Shown in pieces: positions 52,452 through 61,566 of a stretch of DNA of 64,000 nt. The translations under genes and the position numbers were made by a program. The notes under the pieces were generated by a model. That model was not told the origin of the DNA. It ran no database searches and worked only from the letters and a program-made list of their open reading frames with translations. Origin of the DNA: 66-474 sp035717365 (GTDB taxonomy: Bacteria; Pseudomonadota; Gammaproteobacteria; Xanthomonadales; Rhodanobacteraceae). Positions within the stretch are counted from its first letter, which is position 1. Each line of letters opens with the position of its first letter. The stretch is from positions 13,979 to 77,978 of the forward strand of contig DASTIS010000230.1 of NCBI GenBank assembly GCA_035717365.1. Direction: 5' to 3'.

Positions 52452-54398
52452 ATGGGCGCAATCGACCTGAGCCAGTTCCACCAGACGTTCTTCGACGAAA
52501 GTCTGGAGGGTCTGGACGTGATGGAGGATGCGCTGTTGGCGCTGGAAAACGGCGCCAGCGATCCGGAACGGATCAATGCGATCTTCCGTGCGGCGCATTC
52601 CATCAAGGGGGGCGCGGCCACGTTCGGTTTCGGCGACGTGGCGGCCTTCACGCACGTGCTGGAGTCGCTGCTCGAGGAAGTCCGCGACGGACGCCGTGCG
52701 GCGGACGAAGAGACCATCGAGTTGTTGCTGCAGTCGGTGGACTGCATGCGCGGCATGTTGGCGCGGTCGCACAGCGGCGGCGCCGTGGCCGATGCCACCA
52801 GTGAGACATTGCGCGAACGTTTTTCGGCGCTGCTCGGCAAGCCGGCCGAGTCGGCAGCCGCGACGGCGGCGCACATGACCCCGACCGACGGATGGCGCAT
52901 CGGCTTCCGCCCGCACCCGCACCTGCTGCGGACCGGCAACGACCCGCTGCGGATGTTCCGTGAGCTGGCCCGACACGGCAGTCTGGTCGTGAAACAGGTG
53001 CAGCCGCTGCAGCAACCGCGTCCGGCGTTTGCGGATCTCGACCCCACCGCCGCCATGCTCGGCTGGGAGGTCGAGTTGCACGGCGATATTCCGCGCAGTC
53101 ATGTCGAGCAGGTCTTCGATTGGGTCGAGGGCGATTGCGACCTCGAAATCGAGTTGTTGCATGACCGCCGCGTGCCGGCGCCCGCGGCAACGGCAGTGCA
53201 GGACGCCGGCCCGCATGCCGATGCCGGCTCGATGCGGGTGTCCATTGCCAAGGTCGACGCCCTGATCAACATGGTCGGCGAACTGGTGATCGCGCAGTCG
53301 ATGCTGGGCGACATCGGCGAGAACTTCAGCATGGGACGCCTGCGGCAATTGCAGGGGGGGCTGGCACAGCTCCACCGCACCACGCGCGAATTGCAGGACA
53401 GCGTGATGCGCATCCGCATGCTGCCCATCGCGGCGGTGTTCAACCGTTTCCCGCGCCTGGTGCGCGACCTCGAGCATCGTCTTGGCAAGCGCGTGCGCCT
53501 GGAACTGTACGGAGAGTCGACCGAGGTCGACAAGACCGTACTGGAGAAGATCGGCGACCCGTTGGTGCACCTGGTGCGCAACGCCATCGACCATGGTTTG
53601 GAGAAACCCGCGCAGCGTGTCGCCGCGGGCAAACCCGAGGCCGGCGTGCTGCGCCTGGAAGCGCGCCACGAAGGCGGCAACGTGGTGGTCGAGGTGGTGG
53701 ACGACGGCGCCGGGCTGCAGCGTGGGCCGATCCTTGCCAAGGCGGTGGAGCGTGGCCTGGTACTTCCCGGCCAGGAACTCGGCGACGAAGAGGTGGCCGA
53801 GCTGATCTTCCAGGCCGGCTTTTCCACCAACAGCGAGGCTACCGACCTGTCCGGACGCGGGGTCGGCATGGACGTGGTGCGTCGCAACGTCAGCGACCTC
53901 GGCGGCAGCGTCCGGGTGCGCAGCCGCGAAGGCAAGGGCTGCACCTTCACCATCGTGCTGCCGCTGACGCTGGCCATCATCGAAGGCCTGGTTACCGAAC
54001 TCGGCGACGAGCGCTACATCGTGCCGCTGGTTTCGATCGTCGAATCGATGCAGTTGAAGGGAGGCAGCGTGCGCCACGTCGCGGGTGGCGGGGAGCTGTT
54101 CCATTTCCGCGACAACTGGCTGCCACTGGTGCGCCTGCACGACGTGTTCGGCTGCGCGAACGCGGTGACCGAAATCGAGCGGGGCATCGTGATCGTGGCC
54201 GAGGCCTGCGGCCGCCGTGTTGGGTTGCTGGTGGACGCACTGGTTGGCCAGCAACAGGCCGTGATCAAGTCGCTGGAGGCGCACTACCGGCGTGTCGAAG
54301 GGATCTCGGGCGCCACCATCGCCAGCGAAGGCAACGTTGCCTTGATCGTCGACGTCGACGGTGTCGTGCGCGCCGCCGCGCGCCGCCGTGCGGCCTGA
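52452..54398 (+). CDS. cheA: Chemotaxis kinase CheA, second cluster
   Basis: Complete CheA of 648 residues. The Hpt domain has His49 in RAAHSIKGGAATFG. A P2-like CheY-binding domain (about 155-245) and the dimerisation helix pair follow. The ATPase domain has HLVRNAIDHGLEKP, DDGAGLQ, FSTNSEATDLSGRGVGMD and GKGCTFTIVLP, and a CheW-like domain closes the protein. The start at 52452 is preferred over 52425 because it follows the cheY stop and matches CheA N-termini. It shares only moderate similarity with the CheA at 1-1965. Confidence 0.95.
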   Translation: MGAIDLSQFHQTFFDESLEGLDVMEDALLALENGASDPERINAIFRAAHSIKGGAATFGFGDVAAFTHVLESLLEEVRDGRRAADEETIELLLQSVDCMRGMLARSHSGGAVADATSETLRERFSALLGKPAESAAATAAHMTPTDGWRIGFRPHPHLLRTGNDPLRMFRELARHGSLVVKQVQPLQQPRPAFADLDPTAAMLGWEVELHGDIPRSHVEQVFDWVEGDCDLEIELLHDRRVPAPAATAVQDAGPHADAGSMRVSIAKVDALINMVGELVIAQSMLGDIGENFSMGRLRQLQGGLAQLHRTTRELQDSVMRIRMLPIAAVFNRFPRLVRDLEHRLGKRVRLELYGESTEVDKTVLEKIGDPLVHLVRNAIDHGLEKPAQRVAAGKPEAGVLRLEARHEGGNVVVEVVDDGAGLQRGPILAKAVERGLVLPGQELGDEEVAELIFQAGFSTNSEATDLSGRGVGMDVVRRNVSDLGGSVRVRSREGKGCTFTIVLPLTLAIIEGLVTELGDERYIVPLVSIVESMQLKGGSVRHVAGGGELFHFRDNWLPLVRLHDVFGCANAVTEIERGIVIVAEACGRRVGLLVDALVGQQQAVIKSLEAHYRRVEGISGATIASEGNVALIVDVDGVVRAAARRRAA

Positions 54399-54409
54399 AG
54401 GCGTACCGC

Positions 54410-54436
54410 TCAAGAATCCGGCGCACACGCCGACAC
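54410..54436 (+). promoter_or_regulatory. Sigma-28 (FliA) promoter of cheW-mcp-cheRDB
   Basis: TCAAG at 54410-54414, a 14-base spacer, then GCCGACAC, in the 90-base gap after cheA. It would give internal, FliA-dependent transcription of the adaptation half of the operon. Confidence 0.8.
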
Positions 54437-54488
54437 AGCAACAGAAGCCGAACAGCGACGCGCTAGCGCGCCACGAGGTAACCAAGCG

Positions 54489-54992
54489 ATGTCCCAGAGC
54501 GAACAGGAGGCCGGCAATCTGCTTCAGCAGCTGACCTTCATGCTGGCCGGCGAGGAGTACGGCATCGACATCCTGTCGGTGCGCGAAATCCGTGCCTGGT
54601 CACGCGTCACCCGCATCCCGCAGGCGCCCGAGTACCTGCTCGGCGTGCTCAACCTGCGCGGTGCCATCGTGCCGGTGCTGGACCTGCGCCTGCGTTTCGG
54701 CCTCGCCCGTGAGAGCTATGACGGCACCACCGTGACGGTTGTGGTGGCGGTCGGTGATCGCCTGTTTGGCGTGGTGGCCGATGCCGTGGCCGACGTACTC
54801 GATGCGCGCGAGGACGAGATCAAGCCGGTCCCGGATCTCGGCGCCGTGGTGGATACGCGGTTCCTGAAAGGGCTGGCGGGGGACGGCGAGCGGATGGTCA
54901 TGTTGTTGGACCTGGAACGATTGCTGCGCCCGGAGGAAGCCGAGGCGTTGGATGCGGTACTGCCGGACGCCGCGGAAGTGGCGGCGGCCTGA
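54489..54992 (+). CDS. cheW: Chemotaxis adaptor CheW
   Basis: Coupling protein between receptor and CheA (167 residues). YGIDILSVREIRAWSRVTRIPQAPEYLLGVLNLRGAIVPVLDLRLRFG (in pieces) is the CheW core, with the NLRGxIVPVxDLR motif that contacts the kinase. It carries a short acidic C-terminal extension (EEAEALDAVLPDAAEV). It is followed at 17 bases by the chemoreceptor gene. Confidence 0.95.
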   Translation: MSQSEQEAGNLLQQLTFMLAGEEYGIDILSVREIRAWSRVTRIPQAPEYLLGVLNLRGAIVPVLDLRLRFGLARESYDGTTVTVVVAVGDRLFGVVADAVADVLDAREDEIKPVPDLGAVVDTRFLKGLAGDGERMVMLLDLERLLRPEEAEALDAVLPDAAEVAAA

Positions 54993-55009
54993 CGATTCGG
55001 AGAGTTCGA

Positions 55010-56791
55010 ATGAAGATGAGATTCCGGGCCCTGCCCAAACTGCGCATGCCGTACCTGAGCGTGAAGGTTCGCCTTTTCGGCATCATCGGCGTGTTGCTGC
55101 TGATGTTGCTGGGCACCGCCTGGCTCGGGCTGGACGGCATGTCGCGCAGCAATGCCAGCCTCGGTCGCGTCTACAACGGGGGGCTCCTGCCACTGTCGGT
55201 GTCCGACAAGGTGGCGCGCCGGTCGCTGCAGAATTTCATCGCGCTTGGTGAAGCGGCTTTCCAGATCGAAAACAAGGCGCTCGTCAAGCAGCAACTCGAC
55301 GAGGTCTCCAAGTGGATGAAATCCAACGACGACCTGGTCAAGCAGCTTCAGGGTTACCCCGCCTCGCCGGCCATCAGCAAGCAAATGAAGGCATTCATCG
55401 GCGACCGCGCTGACGCGTCGTCGTCGATTGGCGACGTGCGCGCGGCGCTGGCGCAAGGCGACCCCGGAGCCCGTTCGCTGCTGTACACCGACCTGCTGCC
55501 GACCGTCACGATCATGCAGGACGACATGAACAAGCTGATCGAGATGCAGGGTGCCGAAGGCAAGCAGTTGCGTGAAGACGCACTCCAGCGCTACGAACAG
55601 GTCCACAAGCTGATCCTGGCGGCGCTGATCATCGGCATCGTGCTGGCCCTGCTGGTGGCGGTACTGGCGATCCGCTCGATCGTGGTCACGCTGAACCGCG
55701 CGGTGGCGGTTGCGAACGAAATCGCCGAGGGTCGGCTGGGCCACGAAATCATTACCAACGGCAAGGGCGAACTCGGTCAACTGCTGGCCGCGCTGCGCAC
55801 GATGGATGAACGCCTGTGTGGCATCGTCGGCCAGGTAAGGCTTGGATCGGACGAGGTGAGTGTGGCTGCACAGCAGATCTCGCGCGGCAACGACGACCTC
55901 AGCCAGCGTACCCAGGAACAGGCTTCCAGCCTGGAGGAAACCGCATCGTCGATGGAGGAGATGACCTCCACCGTCAAGCAGAATGCCGAAAACGCCAGCC
56001 ACGCGAATCAACTGGCGCGGGGTGCCCGCGAGCAGGCCGAGCGTGGCGGCGAGGTCGCCGGCCACGCGGTCGACGCGATGAGCGAAATCGATTCATCCAG
56101 TCGCAAGATCGCCGACATCGTCGGCCTGATCGACGAGATCGCCTTCCAGACCAACCTGCTGTCCCTGAACGCGGCGGTCGAGGCGGCGCGCGCCGGCGAG
56201 CAGGGTCGTGGCTTCGCCGTGGTCGCTTCCGAGGTGCGCAACCTGGCGCAGCGTAGTGCGGCCGCCGCCAAGGAGATCAAGACCCTGATCGGCGAAAGCA
56301 TGGACAAGGTGCGCACCGGCACCGAACTGGTCCAGAAAACCGGAAAGACGCTGGTCGAGATCGTCGACAGCGTGAAGAAGGTCACCGACATCGTCGGCGA
56401 GATCGCCGCCGCCAGCCAGGAGCAATCGGCAGGCATCGACCAGGTCAACCGCGCGGTGATGCAGATGGACGAAATGACCCAGCAGAACGCCGCGCTGGTC
56501 GAGGAATCTGCCGCGGCGTCGCGCTCCCTTGAGGAACAGGCCTCCGACCTTGCGCGCCAGATCGCATTCTTCGCGATCCAGCGCGGTGAGGCGGCGTCGA
56601 CCGAAGTCGGTGCGGTCCTGTCGAGGGCGTCGCAGTCGACCGGGGCGCCCGACATGGTCGCAGCGACATCGCGATCGGTGGTCGCGGCCCAGCCAGCCCG
56701 CACGGTCGCCACGCAGGCAACGGCGCGTGCCAGGCCGGCGCGTGCCGAAACCCGCGGCAAGGTCGAAGACACGGTTTGGGAAGAGTTCTGA
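55010..56791 (+). CDS. Transmembrane chemoreceptor (MCP), 4HB type
   Basis: Methyl-accepting chemotaxis protein (593 residues). The first membrane helix is LFGIIGVLLLMLLGTAWLGL. A four-helix-bundle ligand domain (about 45-185) leads to the second helix (LILAALIIGIVLALLVAVLAI), then HAMP. The signalling domain has the tip EIAFQTNLLSLNAAVEAARA and methylation-helix motifs (EQASSLEETASSMEEMTSTV). It ends in VEDTVWEEF, a WxxF pentapeptide-type tether for CheR and CheB, which follow it. The ligand is unknown. Confidence 0.94.
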   Translation: MKMRFRALPKLRMPYLSVKVRLFGIIGVLLLMLLGTAWLGLDGMSRSNASLGRVYNGGLLPLSVSDKVARRSLQNFIALGEAAFQIENKALVKQQLDEVSKWMKSNDDLVKQLQGYPASPAISKQMKAFIGDRADASSSIGDVRAALAQGDPGARSLLYTDLLPTVTIMQDDMNKLIEMQGAEGKQLREDALQRYEQVHKLILAALIIGIVLALLVAVLAIRSIVVTLNRAVAVANEIAEGRLGHEIITNGKGELGQLLAALRTMDERLCGIVGQVRLGSDEVSVAAQQISRGNDDLSQRTQEQASSLEETASSMEEMTSTVKQNAENASHANQLARGAREQAERGGEVAGHAVDAMSEIDSSSRKIADIVGLIDEIAFQTNLLSLNAAVEAARAGEQGRGFAVVASEVRNLAQRSAAAAKEIKTLIGESMDKVRTGTELVQKTGKTLVEIVDSVKKVTDIVGEIAAASQEQSAGIDQVNRAVMQMDEMTQQNAALVEESAAASRSLEEQASDLARQIAFFAIQRGEAASTEVGAVLSRASQSTGAPDMVAATSRSVVAAQPARTVATQATARARPARAETRGKVEDTVWEEF

Positions 56792-56794
56792 ACC

Positions 56795-57652
56795 GTGGCC
56801 GCCGCCACCGCCGCGTTGGCAGGGGTGGGCCCGCAGAGGCTGGGCGACACCGAGTTCCAGTTTCTGCGTGACTTCGTCGCGCGACATTGCGGCATCAGCA
56901 TGGGCGAGCATAAACGCCAGTTGTTGCAGGGCCGCCTGCAGCGCAGGCTGCGTGCACTGGGCTTCGGCAGCTTCGAGGAATATTGCCGGCTGCTGCGCGA
57001 GGATCCGGACAGTGAACTGGACGAGTTTGCCAGTGCGGTCAGCACCAACGTTACCGCCTTTTTTCGTGAATCGCACCACTTCGACTTCTTGTCCGGACAA
57101 CTGCGCGATTGGTTGGCGCGGCGTCCCGATGGGCGCATCCGCATCTGGTCGGCCGGTTGTTCTTCCGGCGAAGAACCGTACTCGCTGGCGATGGTGCTGG
57201 CCGAGGCCCTGGAGGTGCATCGCGGGCCCGCGGACGCGCTGATCCTGGCTACGGACCTGTCTCCCGCGGCGCTGGAAACCGCGCGCGGCGGCGTATATCC
57301 GCTGCAGCGCATGGAAGGGGTCGGCGCAGAGCGTCGGCGACGCTGGCTCCAGCGCGGCAGCGGCGCGCACGCGGGCGAGTTCCGGGTGCGTCCGCGTTTG
57401 CGCGAGCTGGTGCGCGTGCGCCGGCTCAACCTGCTCGGGGACTGGCCGATGCAGGGACGCTTCGACGCGATCCTGTGCCGCAACGTGATGATCTATTTCG
57501 ATACGCCTGCCAAGAAACGTTTGTTCGATCGGTTCGATGCTGCGCTCCTGCCGCACGGCAAGCTGTTGCTGGGCCACTCCGAATCCATGCACGGCCTGTC
57601 CGACCGCTTCTCGTTGATCGGGCGAACCATCTACGAGAAACGGTCTGTCTGA
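56795..57652 (+). CDS. cheR: Chemoreceptor methyltransferase CheR
   Basis: S-adenosylmethionine-dependent enzyme adding methyl esters to receptor glutamates (285 residues). The N-terminal helical domain (FQFLRDFVARHCGISMGEHK) precedes the SAM-binding domain with FFRESHHFDFL, IWSAGCSSGEEPYSLAM, ILATDLSPAALETAR and FDAILCRNVMIYF. It has no TPR tail. The GTG start is three bases after the receptor stop. Confidence 0.94.
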   Translation: MAAATAALAGVGPQRLGDTEFQFLRDFVARHCGISMGEHKRQLLQGRLQRRLRALGFGSFEEYCRLLREDPDSELDEFASAVSTNVTAFFRESHHFDFLSGQLRDWLARRPDGRIRIWSAGCSSGEEPYSLAMVLAEALEVHRGPADALILATDLSPAALETARGGVYPLQRMEGVGAERRRRWLQRGSGAHAGEFRVRPRLRELVRVRRLNLLGDWPMQGRFDAILCRNVMIYFDTPAKKRLFDRFDAALLPHGKLLLGHSESMHGLSDRFSLIGRTIYEKRSV

Positions 57653-57656
57653 AACC

Positions 57657-58310
57657 ATGTCCATGTCGTTCGTCCCGGTTGTCGAGAGATACGACGCGCG
57701 CCGCGTGTTGCGCGGTTTCGAGCACCTGCGCCGCTTCCACGAGCCCGCCACCGGACGCATGTCCGTGAAGATCCTGCCCGGTCAGTACTACGCCTCGGTG
57801 CAGGACGAGGTCATCACCACGGTGTTGGGATCGTGCGTGTCGGCTTGCGTCCGCGACCCGGAAACCGGCGTCGGCGGAATGAACCACTTCATGTTGCCCG
57901 GGCCCACCGGCAACGGCGGGCGCTGGGGCGACACCGTGGCAGGGCGTACCGCGCGTTACGGCAGCGACGCCATGGAGCAGCTCATCAATGCGGTGCTCAA
58001 GGCCGGTGGCGTGCGCCAGCGGCTGCGGGTGAAGATTTTCGGTGGCGGTTGCGTGCTCGCGCGGATGACCGATGTCGGCAAGCTCAACATCGAGTTCGTG
58101 CACCGCTACCTCGAAGCCGAGGGCCTGCAGTTGGCGGCCGAGGACGTTGGCGGCGTCCAGCCACGCCAGATCCGCTTCTACCCGCATACAGGCCGGACCC
58201 AGGTCCGACGCCTGGGCAACGCTGCCGACCCGGGTCTGGCCGATCGCGAGCGGCTTTACCTCAAGCAACTGGCGAATGATCCGATAAAGGGTGAAGTGGA
58301 GCTCTTCTGA
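57657..58310 (+). CDS. cheD: Chemoreceptor glutamine deamidase CheD
   Basis: Deamidates receptor glutamines to create methylation sites (217 residues). The catalytic Cys is in TTVLGSCVSACVRD and the His in GGMNHFMLPG; the core is conserved through the KIFGGG strand. The N-terminal 35 residues (MSMSFVPVVERYDARRVL) are an extension over short CheD proteins; a start at the internal MSVKIL is conceivable. It lies five bases after cheR. Confidence 0.93.
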   Translation: MSMSFVPVVERYDARRVLRGFEHLRRFHEPATGRMSVKILPGQYYASVQDEVITTVLGSCVSACVRDPETGVGGMNHFMLPGPTGNGGRWGDTVAGRTARYGSDAMEQLINAVLKAGGVRQRLRVKIFGGGCVLARMTDVGKLNIEFVHRYLEAEGLQLAAEDVGGVQPRQIRFYPHTGRTQVRRLGNAADPGLADRERLYLKQLANDPIKGEVELF

Positions 58311-58317
58311 TATCGCC

Positions 58318-59427
58318 ATGGCCAGGATCCGCGTACTCATCGTCGACGACTCCGCACTGGTGCGGAAGATGCTGACGGCCATGCTGTCGGAGGATCCCGA
58401 CATCGAGGTCGTCGGCACCGCGCCGGACCCGCTGACGGCGCGCGAACGCATCAAGCAGTTGCGGCCGGACGTGCTGACGCTGGACGTGGAAATGCCGCGC
58501 ATGGACGGCCTGACCTTCCTCGACAACCTGATGCGCCTGCATCCGATGCCGGTGGTCATGGTTTCGTCGCTGACCGAACGTGGCGCCGAGGTGACCCTGC
58601 GCGCGCTGGAACTGGGCGCGGTCGACTTCGCCGCCAAGCCGGGGAGCGACCTGACCGGCACTTTCGGTAACAGCGCCGACCAGATTCGCGCCAAGGTGAA
58701 GGTAGCCGCACATGCGCGCCCGCGTGCCAGGGCGTCGCATGTGCAGCCGTTGCAGGTGTCGCCACGCTTCAATGCCGATGCCGTCCTCGCGCGCGCCACA
58801 GGCAGCGCCGGCAGCGGTGGGCGCATCATCGCCATCGGTGCGTCCACCGGCGGCACCGAGGCGATCCGCGTCGTATTGACCATGCTGCCGCCGGATGCCC
58901 CGCCGGTCGTCATCACGCAGCACATCCCGGCGCAATTCAGCGCGGCGTTTGCGCAGCGGATGGACAAGTGCTCGGCAATGCGTGTTTGCGAAGCGCGCGA
59001 CGGCCAGCCGATCCAGGCCGGACACGTGTATATCGCACCCGGCGATCGCCACCTGCTGGTAGTGCGCGACGGCAGCAGGCACGTGTGTCGGCTGCACGAC
59101 GGCCCGCTGGTGAATCGCCACAAGCCCAGCGTGGACGTCTTGTTCCGCTCGGTGGTGGCGAGCATCGGTGCGGCCGGTGTCGGTGCGCTGCTGACCGGCA
59201 TGGGTGACGATGGTGCGCGCGGGTTGAAGGAAATGAGCGAAGCAGGTTCGGCGACGCTGGTGCAGGACGAGGCAACTTCCGTGGTGTGGGGCATGCCCGG
59301 GGTCGCCTGGAATTTGGGTGCGGCCGATCGGGCGCTGCCGATCGAGGCGGTGGCTGGCCGGCTGCTGGAACTGGCGACACAGCCGTTCGCTGCGCCGCGG
59401 GCCGACAGGGCTGCGGCGGCGTCATGA
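58318..59427 (+). CDS. cheB: Receptor methylesterase/deamidase CheB
   Basis: Phosphorylation-activated methylesterase (369 residues). Receiver domain: VLIVDDSALVRKM with acceptor Asp in LTLDVEMPRMDG. Catalytic domain: Ser in AIGASTGGTEA, His in ITQHIPAQFS and Asp in LLTGMGDDGARG. The start at 58318 was chosen for the standard receiver lead. It completes an R-D-B adaptation set. It overlaps the next gene by four bases. Confidence 0.95.
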   Translation: MARIRVLIVDDSALVRKMLTAMLSEDPDIEVVGTAPDPLTARERIKQLRPDVLTLDVEMPRMDGLTFLDNLMRLHPMPVVMVSSLTERGAEVTLRALELGAVDFAAKPGSDLTGTFGNSADQIRAKVKVAAHARPRARASHVQPLQVSPRFNADAVLARATGSAGSGGRIIAIGASTGGTEAIRVVLTMLPPDAPPVVITQHIPAQFSAAFAQRMDKCSAMRVCEARDGQPIQAGHVYIAPGDRHLLVVRDGSRHVCRLHDGPLVNRHKPSVDVLFRSVVASIGAAGVGALLTGMGDDGARGLKEMSEAGSATLVQDEATSVVWGMPGVAWNLGAADRALPIEAVAGRLLELATQPFAAPRADRAAAAS

Positions 59428-60617
59428 GGATGATCATCATGCGGGTAATGGAGTTTCCGGAGCGCGCCGTCGGGCTCCTCGGCAGCATCCTGGCGCTGGT
59501 CGTTGTGCTGGTCTGGCCGAATGCGTGGGCGGGCACTTTGGCGGTGGTGCTGCTGACCGCGTTGTGGATCAGTTTGAACCAGCGCGTATTGCACCGGCCG
59601 GGTGCGCAAGCGGCGGCACTTGCCACCAGTGGCGTCGATCTGCACGGCGCCATCCGTGACTTGCGTGGCGCGCTGGTGGACGAGCTGGGTCATGCGACGC
59701 GCGAGCTGAACCAGGCGCTGGACGTGCTGCGCGATGCCGTCGGCGAGTTGGGCAGCGGATTCGACGGTCTATCCCACAAGACCGGTTCGCAGCAGCAGTT
59801 GCTGCAGCAGATCGTTGACAGCAACAACTGCGAGGGCGGCAGCGTCCAGGGCTTCATCAGCAAGACCAGCGACTTGCTCGGGCACTTCGTGGGGCTGGTG
59901 GTGCACCTGTCGCGCGACAGCCTGCGCATCGTCTATCGCATCGACGCGATGTCGCGCGAAATGGACGCGGTGTTCGGCCTGCTCAAGAACGTCAACACCA
60001 TTGCCGAGGAAACCAACCTGCTGGCGCTGAACGCGGCCATCGAGGCGGCGCGCGCCGGCGAGTCCGGACGTGGCTTCGCGGTGGTGGCCGGCGAGATCCG
60101 CAAACTTGCGCGCCATTCCAACCAATTCAACGAACAGATCGGCAGCCACGTCGAGCGTTCGCGCCGCAGCATGGAGCAATTGCGTGAGCTGGTCGGCGCC
60201 ATGGCTTCGCAGGATATGAACGTGGCGCTGGCTACCAAGGGCGACATCGATGCGATGATGGCGCGGTTGGGTAACAGCGACAGCCGCATTGCGGCGGTCA
60301 CCGAAGAGGTCGCCTCGATCGCCCACGGTCTCGGTGCCGACGTTGCGACCACAGTGCGTTCGCTGCAGTTTGAAGACATCCTCAGCCAGCTCATCCGCCA
60401 GACCAACACGCGCCTGGTCGAGCTGCAGGACATCGCCAACCAATGCAGCGATGACATCGAATCGATGTTGTGCCTGTCCGCCAGCAGCGAACAAGTCCAG
60501 GAGCATGCCGAACGCATGCGTGGCCGCCTGCAGTTGCAACGCGAGCGCGCGCGCCTGCGCAGCAAGGGACCGGCATTGCAAACGTCGATGAGTGCCGGCG
60601 AGATTGACCTTTTCTGA
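59424..60617 (+). CDS. Short membrane MCP-like protein
   Basis: A 397-residue protein with two closely spaced hydrophobic segments (about 15-50) and no periplasmic sensor domain. A helical region and an MCP signalling hairpin follow (AEETNLLALNAAIEAARAGE, SGRGFAVVAGEIRKLARHS). After the hairpin there is a VRSLQFEDILSQLIRQTNTRL segment reminiscent of the CheZ QDLxGQ helix. Such receptors sense from within the membrane or cytoplasm. It lies within the cheB overlap and before the STAS gene. Its role is unknown. Confidence 0.82.
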   Translation: MRMIIMRVMEFPERAVGLLGSILALVVVLVWPNAWAGTLAVVLLTALWISLNQRVLHRPGAQAAALATSGVDLHGAIRDLRGALVDELGHATRELNQALDVLRDAVGELGSGFDGLSHKTGSQQQLLQQIVDSNNCEGGSVQGFISKTSDLLGHFVGLVVHLSRDSLRIVYRIDAMSREMDAVFGLLKNVNTIAEETNLLALNAAIEAARAGESGRGFAVVAGEIRKLARHSNQFNEQIGSHVERSRRSMEQLRELVGAMASQDMNVALATKGDIDAMMARLGNSDSRIAAVTEEVASIAHGLGADVATTVRSLQFEDILSQLIRQTNTRLVELQDIANQCSDDIESMLCLSASSEQVQEHAERMRGRLQLQRERARLRSKGPALQTSMSAGEIDLF

Positions 60618-60626
60618 GGACCTGGC

Positions 60627-60920
60627 ATGAGCCTGAGCTTCGAATGCGACAACGACCATGACTGCGTCACGCTGCACATAGCCGACCGCTTTGATTTTTC
60701 CGTGCACCGCAGCTTCCACCAGGCATGCCTGGCGCGACCGCGCGCGCGTAGCTACGTGGTCGACCTGGGAAGCGTCACCAGCATGGACAGCTCGGCGTTG
60801 GGCATGCTGCTGCTCCTGTGCGAACATGCGGGTGGCGATGACGCGGACATCCGGATCGTCAATGCCGATGCCGAGCTGACCAATACCTTCCGCGTGGCGG
60901 GCCTGGACCGATTCTGTTGA
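60627..60920 (+). CDS. STAS-domain protein, end of chemotaxis operon
   Basis: A 97-residue STAS domain like SpoIIAA/anti-sigma antagonists: VTLHIADRFDFSVHRSFHQA and VVDLGSVTSMDSSALGMLLLLCEHAG, with Ser at the usual phosphorylation position (DSS). It lies nine bases after the MCP-like gene. It differs from the STAS gene at the front of the operon, which has Thr at that position. Partner unknown. Confidence 0.88.
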   Translation: MSLSFECDNDHDCVTLHIADRFDFSVHRSFHQACLARPRARSYVVDLGSVTSMDSSALGMLLLLCEHAGGDDADIRIVNADAELTNTFRVAGLDRFC

Positions 60921-60990
60921 AAAATCGGCCGTTTGCGGAACGTGACGCGGGGTCCGCCCCGGACCAGCGGTCGAACTCCATGCACGCGTC

Positions 60991-61566
60991 ATGGAGGCAA
61001 TCCTCTCCAGCGAGGTGGGGATGGAGGTCGATGCCGCGGGGCGGCTCATCGTCGTGGATGGTTCTGCGACGAGCGGGGCCCGCGACGCGGATGGTGACGC
61101 GTTCCAAGAGACGATCGGACTTTCCCAGAACGACGCAAACCTGATTGTGCGGGGGGAGTCGGATGCACTCGATCAAGCGATGAAGGCGATGCTTGGTGAG
61201 TGGAAATTGTTCCCTGAAGGTCCCGCGGTGAAGAATTGGGCGCCAGGCATCACACAGATGCGGACCGGGAAAAAGTGGCCTCCGCGCAAGCACCCATCCC
61301 CCCAAATGAGGCTCTCGCAATGTCAGCCGCGGAAGGTCATGGAGGCAGCGACGAGGGCGGCGCCGAGGCGGGCCGGACTTACGGCGATCAGCAGGGCGCG
61401 GGTGGGCCATGGCTGGGTACGCGCAAGACCTTGGCACGCGCTGCAGTGGTTTCCCCGGACAACGATTCGAGTGTTACAGCGGCGCGCCATTTCCGTTCCG
61501 TTAATGCCCGTGTGGTGCGGGCGCATTAGCATGGACGTCCATACGGAGGAAGCGAAATGGATATGA
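60991..61566 (+). CDS. Hypothetical ORF, low support
   Basis: An open frame of 191 codons with no ribosome site and no recognised domain. The first 85 codons have coding-like GC at third positions (MEVDAAGRLIVVDGSATSG; LDQAMKAMLGEWKLFPEG). The remainder becomes Arg/Pro-rich and atypical, and an overlapping frame starting at 61236 looks equally plausible there, so a frameshift or a decayed gene is possible. It fills most of the 636-base gap between the STAS gene and the small membrane-protein gene; nothing else was seen in that gap. Confidence 0.3.
   Translation: MEAILSSEVGMEVDAAGRLIVVDGSATSGARDADGDAFQETIGLSQNDANLIVRGESDALDQAMKAMLGEWKLFPEGPAVKNWAPGITQMRTGKKWPPRKHPSPQMRLSQCQPRKVMEAATRAAPRRAGLTAISRARVGHGWVRARPWHALQWFPRTTIRVLQRRAISVPLMPVWCGRISMDVHTEEAKWI

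Noticed and set aside
60859..61437. Minus-strand open frame of 192 codons overlapping the second STAS gene
   Set aside because: Overlaps a clear gene, has no ribosome site and no family features; compositionally a shadow.
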